24,752 bases of DNA from positions 1 to 24,752 of IMG/VR virus record IMGVR_UViG_3300010297_000080, one strand, 5' to 3'. Below, in pieces: positions 1 to 5,360 of this stretch. Position 1 is the first letter of the stretch. Every line of letters starts with the position of its first letter. The DNA comes from a virus. The position numbers and the translations under genes were made by a program. The notes beneath the pieces were generated by a model. It was given only the letters and a program-made list of their open reading frames with translations. It ran no database searches and was not told where the DNA came from.

Positions 1-510
1 ACCCCCTCGCTTTATGTTTCCATCCCCATCTAAGGGTAATGCAATAGTAGCCGCTTTGTAAATCAACTTTTCCGCGCCAACGGCATCCGCAGAAAGACTA
101 ATTGCGGTTTCCGCCTTTGCGTTTTCTAAGGTGGTGGCTAACTTTAAGGTGGTTGCCGAAACGTAAATAACAAAGTAATTCGCGTTGTTTGTAAGCCCTG
201 AATCCGCAGAAGTAGCCGCGTTGTAACGAACAGGGTCGCCCGTAACCAACCCGTGTGGCGCACTCATTGTTATAATATCAGTAGCCGCGCTAACCGAGCT
301 AACAGTTTTAGATAGTGCAGTTATGTCGGGAGAACCAACGCTTGTATTGTTGTAAGACGTTAGACCATCGGGGTCAACAATCTTAATAATACCCCTTTCG
401 TCACCAGCGTCAATAGCCAAGCTAGTGTAGGTTGTTGCATCTTGAATGGTAATTGTCTTCGCGTTGTGCGAGGGGTAAGGTAAAATTCTTAGTTCAGAAG
501 AGAAAGCCAT
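1..510 (-). CDS. Phage structural protein, N-terminal part (runs off the left edge)
   Basis: An open frame of 170 codons begins at an ATG at 510 and continues without a stop through base 1, so the C-terminus is outside the window. The sequence is rich in Thr, Ala and Ser. At about residues 83-130 it contains an 'APHGLVTGDPVRY ... GLTNNANYFVI' segment. Segments of the form HGL-x-TGD-x-V ... YFVI ... TLKLATT occur repeatedly in phage tail, fibre and decoration proteins, where they form beta-rich domains. It is the promoter-distal neighbour of the coat-protein region and has its own TAnnTTTG promoter at 533-540. This fits a virion protein (tail, fibre or head decoration); which one cannot be decided from the fragment. 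Confidence 0.75.
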   Translation of the reverse strand, partial: MAFSSELRILPYPSHNAKTITIQDATTYTSLAIDAGDERGIIKIVDPDGLTSYNNTSVGSPDITALSKTVSSVSAATDIITMSAPHGLVTGDPVRYNAATSADSGLTNNANYFVIYVSATTLKLATTLENAKAETAISLSADAVGAEKLIYKAATIALPLDGDGNIKRGG

Positions 511-532
511 GATTGAGGTTTAATCGTATGTG

Positions 533-540
533 CAAATATA
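533..540 (-). promoter_or_regulatory. Bacteroidota -7 box for the structural gene ending at 510
   Basis: The minus strand reads TATATTTG, matching TAnnTTTG. It lies 22 nt before the ATG at 510, giving a short leader with no Shine-Dalgarno sequence. Confidence 0.6.
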
Positions 541-568
541 CGACTTTTAAAACTTCAATATTGTTTCT

Positions 569-877
569 TTATGTAGCTATTATGTTCCATAGGTCGTTGG
601 TAGTTTTCAACCTTGCATTCTTGCCATCAAAAGTAACGCACCCATCCCTATACTCCTTCCCAAAGTCAAGCTCGTAAACATAGTAGTCAATCCAATCGTC
701 CTTATCGTTCACGGCATCTTTAATCACCTTCAATATTTGCCCTATCAAAATACCGTTATCGTACCCCGAAACGTAGTCGTTCTTCAAAATAAAAGAGAAC
801 GCTTCCGAACACTTTTGGTCGTGGCGAAATTGAGCCTCTAATTTTTCAATACTTTCTATAAAAAGCTCTTTTGTCAT
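569..877 (-). CDS. Small acidic protein of unknown function
   Basis: The gene encodes 102 residues starting at ATG 877. I recognise no family. The protein is acidic, with predicted helices over about residues 1-35, a 'GYDNGILIGQILKVIKDAV' helix near 38-56 and an aromatic, acidic 'DDWIDYYVYELDFG' stretch near 60-73. It has no signal peptide, membrane segment or Cys motif. The start is supported by a TATCTTTG box at 899-906 with a TTG 21 nt further upstream and an A-rich leader, typical for Bacteroidota. It is transcribed divergently from the XRE gene at 933 and lies between the small basic genes and the structural gene at the left edge. It is probably a real phage gene. Confidence 0.7.
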   Translation of the reverse strand: MTKELFIESIEKLEAQFRHDQKCSEAFSFILKNDYVSGYDNGILIGQILKVIKDAVNDKDDWIDYYVYELDFGKEYRDGCVTFDGKNARLKTTNDLWNIIAT

Positions 878-898
878 TTATTTTTTTACTTTCCCCGA

Positions 899-906
899 CA
901 AAGATA
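899..906 (-). promoter_or_regulatory. -7 box of the 569-877 gene
   Basis: The minus strand reads TATCTTTG, with a TTG (-33 element) 21 nt upstream. It is divergent with, and partly overlaps, the promoter of the 933 gene, so the two transcripts may compete. Confidence 0.6.
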
Positions 907-919
907 TGTATTTTTTTGT

Positions 920-927
920 TATATTTG
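920..927 (+). promoter_or_regulatory. -7 box of the XRE gene at 933
   Basis: TATATTTG lies only 5 nt before the ATG at 933, so the transcription start should fall at or next to the start codon (a leaderless mRNA). This box decides the start: the upstream in-frame ATG at 906 lies before the promoter. Confidence 0.6.
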
Positions 928-932
928 CAACT

Positions 933-1313
933 ATGGCAGCAAAATATTATTACATAGATAAAGGAATAGGTAAGGTAAACTATTACAGAGGCTCTAAACT
1001 TTGCCGAAGAACATTAAACGATATTGAGGTTTGGTTTTTAGAAAACGGCGTAACACACGAGCAGTTCTACCGAACCCTAAAACTCACAAGGTCGCAAATG
1101 AACCTTATATTCGAGCGTGGGGGTATGGACAGGCTTTTGTTAAGTCAACTCCAACAAATAGCCGAACTTTGCGATAAACCCGTTGGGGATTGCTTTGACG
1201 CGCTAGATAAGATACAATCGAAAAATAAAATAGAGGAACTAAACCCACAAGAGATTAAGTTGTTCTTGACAAAGCACAAAAAGAATATCAAAAGAAGGCT
1301 TTGGAACGGTTAG
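933..1313 (+). CDS. XRE-type helix-turn-helix regulator
   Basis: The protein has 126 residues. The frame is open from an ATG at 906, but that codon precedes the -7 box, so I choose the ATG at 933. A helix-turn-helix of the XRE/Cro type spans about residues 30-80: 'GVTHEQFYRTLKLTRSQMNLIFERGG' is followed by 'LLSQLQQIAELCDKPVGD', the pattern of helices 2-5 of the fold. The C-terminal 40 residues are Lys-rich and could bind DNA or form a dimer helix. It lies on the plus strand inside a minus-strand late block and converges with the 1310-1606 gene (4-nt overlap). The likely role is a phage transcription regulator. No catalytic protease domain is present, so it is not LexA/CI-like in that sense. 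Confidence 0.75.
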   Translation: MAAKYYYIDKGIGKVNYYRGSKLCRRTLNDIEVWFLENGVTHEQFYRTLKLTRSQMNLIFERGGMDRLLLSQLQQIAELCDKPVGDCFDALDKIQSKNKIEELNPQEIKLFLTKHKKNIKRRLWNG

Positions 1314-1606
1314 CCCCTAGCCCTTTTATCGCCCGAACTATCTGAGCGACTTCCTCGATTAGCCTTTACCGACTTTAAGCGCAGTCCGTTTTTAGTGTGA
1401 GATAGGTCTTTTCCACCCTTACCCATTATTCCGCGCTTTCTTCGCTCCCTTGCTAACTCCCTTCGCTTTGCTTTTTGCTCAGGGCGGGCGTTTATCTTTT
1501 TGTCAGTTGCCGCTTTTTTTGCGCGAGCCGCTTTTGCTGCCTTAGGGTTACTTTTACCCTTTACTGTTGAGCCTGTTTTGTAGTATCTTGCTGAACGTGA
1601 TTTCAT
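1310..1606 (-). CDS. Very basic 98-residue protein, possibly degenerate HNH-like or DNA-binding
   Basis: Lys and Arg dominate (runs such as KAAKAARAKKA and KAKRRELARERRKRG), with no hydrophobic core in the first half. The segment 'GIMGKGGKDLSHTKNGLRLKSVKANRGSRSD' at about residues 60-90 resembles small phage proteins that look like reduced HNH nucleases (a D-x-x-H in a Gly/Lys-rich loop, then Asn/Arg/Ser), but a full metal-binding set is not evident. It follows the 62-residue basic gene by 4 nt and ends the short operon that starts at 2081. It could be a DNA-condensing virion component or an inactive nuclease relative. The family assignment is tentative; that it is a gene is likely. Confidence 0.7.
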   Translation of the reverse strand: MKSRSARYYKTGSTVKGKSNPKAAKAARAKKAATDKKINARPEQKAKRRELARERRKRGIMGKGGKDLSHTKNGLRLKSVKANRGSRSDSSGDKRARG

Positions 1607-1610
1607 AATA

Positions 1611-1799
1611 TCAACACTTCCACCTTCTTTTTGCTAATTTTCCTGCTGTACCATTATTCTTAGCGTGCCTTTTGCAAAAAGCCTTTTGTCGCTTTGAACC
1701 CACCTTCCCTACTCGAACTCCCTTTTGTCCGTAAGATACTTTCTTTCCGTCAACGACCTTACAAGAGGCTTTTCCTTTTCTTGGTTTGCAACCTTTCAT
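1611..1799 (-). CDS. Small basic Cys-containing protein, unknown function
   Basis: The protein has 62 residues from the ATG at 1799, which overlaps the stop of the preceding 43-residue gene as ATGA. That coupling makes 1799 a better start than the longer frame from 1817. The sequence carries four Cys (CKPRKGKASC, 'AFCKRHAKNNG', final 'RRWKC') among many Lys and Arg. The pattern 'KKVSYGQKGVRVGKVGSKRQKAFCKRH ... LAKRRWKC' recalls short proteins found near head genes of other Bacteroidota and marine phages, though I cannot name a family. The Cys pairs might bind zinc. It is probably a minor virion or DNA-binding protein. Confidence 0.65.
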   Translation of the reverse strand: MKGCKPRKGKASCKVVDGKKVSYGQKGVRVGKVGSKRQKAFCKRHAKNNGTAGKLAKRRWKC

Positions 1800-1927
1800 C
1801 CCGAGCAAGTTTCGCAAGATTCAGGCGCGTCCAAATCGCAAGCCTTTACATTGTTTTCTTCTTGCAACTTTGCCATGCGCTCAATTAACGCATCTAAATT
1901 TGACTCCTCCTGATTCTTCTCGTTCAT
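1796..1927 (-). CDS. 43-residue acidic small protein
   Basis: ATG at 1927, TGA at 1796-1798. The product begins MNEKNQEESNLDALIERMAK and ends in DAPESCETCSG, with an acidic helical N-terminus and a C-terminal CxxxxxxxxxxCxxC-like cluster. It overlaps the end of the 66-residue gene upstream by about 46 nt in another frame and couples by ATGA to the basic gene downstream. An acidic peptide directly before a strongly basic one suggests a partner pair, but that is inference. It is too short to be certain; the overlap architecture is the main support. Confidence 0.5.
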   Translation of the reverse strand: MNEKNQEESNLDALIERMAKLQEENNVKACDLDAPESCETCSG

Positions 1928-2081
1928 AAATTGGGGTTTGTATAAGTGTTCGTAAATACTCAACCTCGTCCTCTAAGTCTAAAACAAGGTTTTGATTTGT
2001 GATAATAATGTTAGCCACAAGTTGGTCAACCTCGTGAGATGAAACCGTGTTTGTCTTGGGGTCGTATAGCTTTATTAACAC
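1881..2081 (-). CDS. 66-residue protein of unknown function, GTG start
   Basis: The start is GTG at 2081, and the TAATTTTG promoter box lies only 4 nt upstream, so this should be a leaderless or nearly leaderless message. The protein begins MLIKLYDPKTNTVSSHEVDQ and has a helical centre (IIITNQNLVLDLEDEVEYLRTLI, about residues 25-49) that looks like a short coiled coil. No family recognised. It is the first gene of the four-gene operon 2081-1310, downstream of one of the three 37-bp repeats. Confidence 0.65.
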   Translation of the reverse strand: MLIKLYDPKTNTVSSHEVDQLVANIIITNQNLVLDLEDEVEYLRTLIQTPIYEREESGGVKFRCVN

Positions 2082-2085
2082 ACTA

Positions 2086-2093
2086 CAAAATTA
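2086..2093 (-). promoter_or_regulatory. -7 box of the 2081-1310 operon
   Basis: The minus strand reads TAATTTTG, 4 nt before the GTG at 2081. The 37-bp repeat lies 35 bp upstream of the box. Confidence 0.5.
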
Positions 2094-2128
2094 CGAATAA
2101 AAACCCAATAGTGATGTTCTAGGTATGA

Positions 2129-2165
2129 TACCTCCGTTATTCTATACTTTTAGTTCACATAGCCG
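2129..2165 (-). repeat. 37-bp element, copy 1
   Basis: In minus orientation it starts CGGCTATGTGAAC and ends AATAACGGAGGTA. It differs from copy 2 (10865-10901) at one position. It lies between a small possible gene (2142-2297, whose end it covers) and the -7 box at 2093, 35 bp away. Just before it the minus strand reads TAACGTATCA, a motif also seen next to the accessory genes at 21944-21957. Confidence 0.85.
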
Positions 2166-2297
2166 TGATACGTTAGAAAACCGTTTCGTGTATCGGTAAT
2201 GGTCTATCTCGTATCGGTGTCTTACATCAAATGTAAACACAAACTGCGCTGCGTGCCTTAAAATACGATAGCCCCTTACAAACAAATCCTTATTCAC
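2142..2297 (-). CDS. Possible small basic protein in an accessory slot
   Basis: A well-formed promoter (TAAGTTTG at 2321-2328 with TTTG 20 nt upstream) is followed by an open frame that can start at GTG 2297 and ends at TAG 2142, giving 51 residues. The product is basic and aromatic (residues 3-12 DLFVRGYRIL, later DVRHRYEIDHYRYTKRF). The frame extends further upstream to 2435 into the coat gene, but that part precedes the promoter. The last 11 codons are made of the 37-bp repeat and its flank, as expected if this is the gene of an inserted cassette. No family recognised, and it could be untranslated. Confidence 0.35.
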   Translation of the reverse strand: MNKDLFVRGYRILRHAAQFVFTFDVRHRYEIDHYRYTKRFSNVSRLCELKV

Positions 2298-2320
2298 AAA
2301 CCAATAGTTTACCTTTAATG

Positions 2321-2328
2321 CAAACTTA
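2321..2328 (-). promoter_or_regulatory. Promoter downstream of the coat gene
   Basis: The minus strand carries TTTG at 2349-2352, a 20-nt spacer and TAAGTTTG at 2321-2328. This is the best match in the window to the Bacteroidota -33/-7 consensus. It follows immediately after the terminator of the coat gene and drives the 2142-2297 region. Confidence 0.65.
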
Positions 2329-2350
2329 CAACAAAAAACTTTAAGGCACA

Positions 2351-2380
2351 AAAAAAGCCCCGAAAAAATTTCCGAGGCTT
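2351..2380 (-). terminator. Rho-independent terminator after the coat gene
   Basis: The minus-strand RNA folds AAGCCTCG against CGGGGCTT (8 bp with one G-U pair) and is followed directly by seven T. It lies 21 bp after the coat stop codon and separates the head operon from the accessory slot. Confidence 0.8.
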
Positions 2381-2400
2381 CTTTCTTGTGTTTAAAAAGA

Positions 2401-3840
2401 TTAAACGTAGAACTGTCCGTGTCGGTGTCCTGCAAAGGCGTGAAGCCCTTTTTCAGACAACAAGTGAACTTTCATAACGTCATCTCCGTCTGTTGGGTCA
2501 TCCAAACCTGCACCACCAGTTACCCATTCGCGGTAGCCGTTAGTCATGTCAGGTCGGTTAAGACACTCCATACGTAAACTTGGTACGGTTGTGCTTGCGG
2601 AGTTTGTCCCGTCTTTTGCTACAATCGTGTTGTCCATTGGAATAACCAATCCCATGTTTGCGTATTTGAAGCCGTCTGCGCCAAAAACAACAGGTGAAGT
2701 GAAAGCCTCAAGGGTTTTCTTGTGGAAGCTGATGTCTCCGTAAGTGAACGAGTTGAACCCGAACTTAACAGAACGCTCTTCTCCACCTACACCAGCGTAT
2801 TGAATACCCCCAGCTTTCAAGCCTTCTGAGTTACGCATTACGTTGTCGATTTCGATAGACAAATTGTGTCCAACCCAAAGGGCGTTTTCGGTAGAACCTT
2901 TATACTTGTAAAGTTTCTTTACCATGTTTTCCAAGTCTGTTAAAGACCAAGAACCCTCTGTGTATTGCTCGCGCTGACCGTTAGACTCTACGAAAGGAAT
3001 GTAACCCTCAGTTTTGATTGTCGTACCTTGACCACTGACGGCTGTCAAAGTAGCGTTTGTAATCTTCTGAGAAGTCAACATTTGGAACTCGCAGTCGTTT
3101 TGGTGGTTGATGTAAACATCGCGAATACCCTCCAAATACCAAGCAGAACCGTTTCCGTCTTCACCCAAGTTATTCAACCAAGTGATAGAGCTAAGAGCAG
3201 TACCCGTTACCTCATGGTAATCGCGCATTCTCTGTACGTTGTTGGTGTAGTTTGAGATTTGAGTTGAACGTGAGCTTGTCGCAGAAGAACCTTCTTTAAC
3301 AGCAGTACCAGTTCTGATAATCTCAGTTGAAGTTGTTACATTGGGAACAGTTTCGCCAGTTACCACAGGGTAAATAGTGAAGTCGTTTCCGCTAACAGCA
3401 GTAACCAAGCACTCAACAAATCCACCTGAGCCGTTAGGAACTTGGATAACATCTTGCGCAATAGGCATAATGTTAGTAGTAGTTCCCGAAGCTAAATACT
3501 CAGGAGCAGCAGAGTTAGAAACTGAATCGCGGTAAGCAGTAGCTACTGTCAAAGTAACCGCAGCACCCGCTCCGTGTCCTGAACTCGCAGTAACCTTAAT
3601 TACGTCACGAATCCAATCTTTCTCTCCGTGAATGAATACAGGGTTGTCGGTCAAAGCCTCTCTGTCCATCATTTTTAAGAAGGTAGAGATGTTGCCCGAA
3701 CCAAAGCCGCGAACAAGTTCGTCGTACACGTTTGGTTTCTCAATAGTCACAGAGCTATAAGCAGTGCTTAACACTTGTGAGTTGATGTAATTTCTGTTTG
3801 TTGCCGAAGTTGTCGCACTCGGCGTTACGTTATATCCCAT
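2401..3840 (-). CDS. Major capsid (coat) protein
   Basis: The protein has 479 residues from ATG 3840. It is the third gene of a portal, scaffold, coat order, which is the main basis for the call. The sequence is typical of large coat proteins: a helical N-terminus ending near residue 60 ('VYDELVRGFGSGNISTFLKMMDREALTDNP'), a long Thr/Ser/Gly/Val-rich beta region over about 80-210, and a C-terminal half with 'DLENMVKKLYKYKG' and 'GDISFHKKTLEAF' that fits the helical and axial parts of an HK97-like fold. It has no signal peptide or enzyme motif. Codon use is the least AT-biased of the block, as expected for a highly expressed gene. Transcription ends at the hairpin at 2351-2380. The scaffold stop lies 17 nt upstream. 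Confidence 0.8.
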   Translation of the reverse strand: MGYNVTPSATTSATNRNYINSQVLSTAYSSVTIEKPNVYDELVRGFGSGNISTFLKMMDREALTDNPVFIHGEKDWIRDVIKVTASSGHGAGAAVTLTVATAYRDSVSNSAAPEYLASGTTTNIMPIAQDVIQVPNGSGGFVECLVTAVSGNDFTIYPVVTGETVPNVTTSTEIIRTGTAVKEGSSATSSRSTQISNYTNNVQRMRDYHEVTGTALSSITWLNNLGEDGNGSAWYLEGIRDVYINHQNDCEFQMLTSQKITNATLTAVSGQGTTIKTEGYIPFVESNGQREQYTEGSWSLTDLENMVKKLYKYKGSTENALWVGHNLSIEIDNVMRNSEGLKAGGIQYAGVGGEERSVKFGFNSFTYGDISFHKKTLEAFTSPVVFGADGFKYANMGLVIPMDNTIVAKDGTNSASTTVPSLRMECLNRPDMTNGYREWVTGGAGLDDPTDGDDVMKVHLLSEKGLHAFAGHRHGQFYV

Positions 3841-3855
3841 TTTTGTTTGTTAAAA

Positions 3856-3870
3856 GGTTAAAATTTAACC
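3856..3870. repeat. 15-bp palindrome between scaffold and coat genes
   Basis: GGTTAAA-A-TTTAACC is a perfect 7-bp inverted repeat covering the stop codon of the scaffold gene, 16 nt before the coat ATG. It could be an RNA processing or translation-control hairpin. It is AT-rich, so the stem is weak. Confidence 0.4.
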
Positions 3871-4988
3871 CCCTTACTGATTAACTGCTCGCCAATTTGG
3901 TCTAGTAAACTAGATGCTTTTTTAGCTTGCGGATTCTCAATAGTCGGGGCTTTTTGGTTTTTAAGCCCAACAATTTTCTCCTCGCCACCTACTGACTTAG
4001 CTTGGTTAATAATCGCCTCTAAACGACGATTGCGTATTTCTTTGTTCGCCCAAGAGATGTCTTCTGATAGGCTTGAGTAGTCAATGGGATTGTCTTTGTC
4101 TCCTGTAATGTAACGGTTAAAGAATTGGTCGCTTTTAAGGATGCCTTCCTTAATAACAGTCTTTTCCTCGTTAGGAACTTCAAGTTCAAAATCCCAATCA
4201 CCAATCTTTACACTCACCTTTGAGAAATCTTCAAGAAACTTACTCGTAGCCGATTCAAAAGCTCGCTGTGCTTGCTCTTGCTGTTGGGCTAAAAGTTGCT
4301 CTTGCTCCTTACTTTGTACAGACGGTAATTGCAAAGACTTCTGATGCTCCAAAAGATTCTTCTGATGCTCTCTCGCTTGTCTTATTAATTTACCTTCCGC
4401 AACTTCCATTCGGTCATTGTAAGACTTCATGGCTTTGTTGTAAGCACGCTCAGGGTCTTCGCTGTCTTCAAAGTCTTCCCTTAAAGGAGGTCTCTCCCCA
4501 AGGACTTTAAATTCGCTTAACTCCGCGTTGATTTCCTTATCAGTGATGTCAGGCTCGCTTAAACGTAAACCCTCTTTAACAATGTTCAAAGCTTGCTCCG
4601 CGTCATTTAAATCGTACGCAGTGTAATCTTTTTGCACCGTCGCCCAAAATTTAGGGTCTTCGATGTTTACGTTGTTCTTTCTGAACTCAATCATTTTAGC
4701 AATGAAAGGGTCTTCGGGAACATACGAGTCTTTAGGAATATAACCGTTTTTTTCGGCTTCCGCCTTCCAATCATATCCCGTTTCGGTTGACGAATTAGGT
4801 TTGCTATTCAAAGAACTTTCGTCGGTTTGAACCGACTCTTGTTGAGCTTCTTTAGTTTCAGGAGTTTGCTCAGTTTGAGGGGCTTGCTCCTGACTTACGG
4901 CTTCTTCCGTTACCGCTTTAGTTTCTTCTTCTTTGGGTTTTGAAAACCCCAAACTCTCGTTTACTGCCTTAGATAAAGCTTCGTTCAT
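3858..4988 (-). CDS. Capsid assembly scaffold-like protein
   Basis: The protein has 376 residues. The first 70 are low-complexity, rich in Glu, Gln, Thr and Ser, with no hydrophobic core. A folded-looking segment follows (about 70-150, 'DWKAEAEKNGYIPKDSYVP' onward), then a long Gln/Glu/Lys-rich coiled coil over about 185-255. The C-terminal tail is Lys-rich (ASSLLDQIGEQLISKGVKF). Acidic, highly helical proteins encoded between portal and coat genes are usually scaffolds; P22 gp8 and phi29 gp7 are functional models. Its own TATTTTTG box lies 22 nt upstream of the ATG. No protease motif (Ser-His or Ser-Lys) is apparent. Role inferred from position and composition, not from a recognised domain. 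Confidence 0.7.
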   Translation of the reverse strand: MNEALSKAVNESLGFSKPKEEETKAVTEEAVSQEQAPQTEQTPETKEAQQESVQTDESSLNSKPNSSTETGYDWKAEAEKNGYIPKDSYVPEDPFIAKMIEFRKNNVNIEDPKFWATVQKDYTAYDLNDAEQALNIVKEGLRLSEPDITDKEINAELSEFKVLGERPPLREDFEDSEDPERAYNKAMKSYNDRMEVAEGKLIRQAREHQKNLLEHQKSLQLPSVQSKEQEQLLAQQQEQAQRAFESATSKFLEDFSKVSVKIGDWDFELEVPNEEKTVIKEGILKSDQFFNRYITGDKDNPIDYSSLSEDISWANKEIRNRRLEAIINQAKSVGGEEKIVGLKNQKAPTIENPQAKKASSLLDQIGEQLISKGVKF

Positions 4989-5010
4989 ATCAACTAATTT
5001 TTAATTATTG

Positions 5011-5018
5011 CAAAAATA
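5011..5018 (-). promoter_or_regulatory. -7 box of the scaffold-coat operon
   Basis: The minus strand reads TATTTTTG, 22 nt before the ATG at 4988. It is back to back with the plus-strand promoter at 5064. Confidence 0.5.
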
Positions 5019-5063
5019 CCCCGAAAAAAAACTGCCTCTTGTTTGCTTTTAAAAACATTTTTG

Positions 5064-5071
5064 TATCTTTG
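5064..5071 (+). promoter_or_regulatory. -7 box of the XRE gene at 5079
   Basis: TATCTTTG lies 7 nt before the ATG at 5079, with TTTG at 5042-5045 (18-nt spacer) as the -33 element. The message should be leaderless or nearly so. The upstream in-frame codon at 5043 lies before the promoter and is rejected as a start. Confidence 0.65.
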
Positions 5072-5078
5072 CAGCCGT

Positions 5079-5360
5079 ATGGAAGTATCTAATGTAATTT
5101 TGGAAAGCAAAAGGTTTGAGGCTTATAATAAGCAAACAAATAAATGTATCGCCTATGGCGTGCTAAAACTAAGAGAGCAAGCGGGGTTGTCGCAAAACGA
5201 ACTCGCGCAATTAGCGGGGGTTGGTCGAAGCTTAATTCTTAAAATAGAAAAAGGAAACCACACACCACCACTTCTTTCTTTAGAGAAGATAGCCTTTGTT
5301 TTTAACTTAGGCGTGTTTCAGTTTCTTAACCGATGTAAAGAGATTTACGTCGCTTGTTGA
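5079..5360 (+). CDS. XRE/Cro-family transcription regulator
   Basis: The protein has 93 residues with a clear XRE helix-turn-helix at about residues 27-80: 'LKLREQAGLSQNELAQLAGVGRSLILKIEKG' followed by 'LLSLEKIAFVFNLGVFQFL'. This is the classic Cro/C1 arrangement, with the recognition helix at 'GRSLILKIE'. It is encoded alone on the plus strand between the scaffold and portal genes, and its 3' end overlaps the end of the portal gene by 16 bp. The position between two minus-strand structural genes suggests control of the adjacent promoters, or antisense interference with portal transcription; neither is shown. It also resembles HipB- and antitoxin-type repressors, but no toxin partner is adjacent. 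Confidence 0.85.
   Translation: MEVSNVILESKRFEAYNKQTNKCIAYGVLKLREQAGLSQNELAQLAGVGRSLILKIEKGNHTPPLLSLEKIAFVFNLGVFQFLNRCKEIYVAC

Noticed and set aside
2290-2298. TTATTCACA, a perfect DnaA-box consensus
   Set aside because: A single copy, and about one match to TTATNCACA is expected by chance in a window of this size on two strands. It lies in the 2142-2297 region rather than in the origin-like gap.
2142-2435. 97-codon frame on the minus strand starting inside the coat gene
   Set aside because: Its 5' half lies within the coat gene end and terminator, before the promoter at 2321; only the part from 2297 is considered.
933-5360. Toxin-antitoxin module with the XRE proteins as antitoxins
   Set aside because: Neither XRE gene has a neighbouring small toxin-like gene on the same strand.
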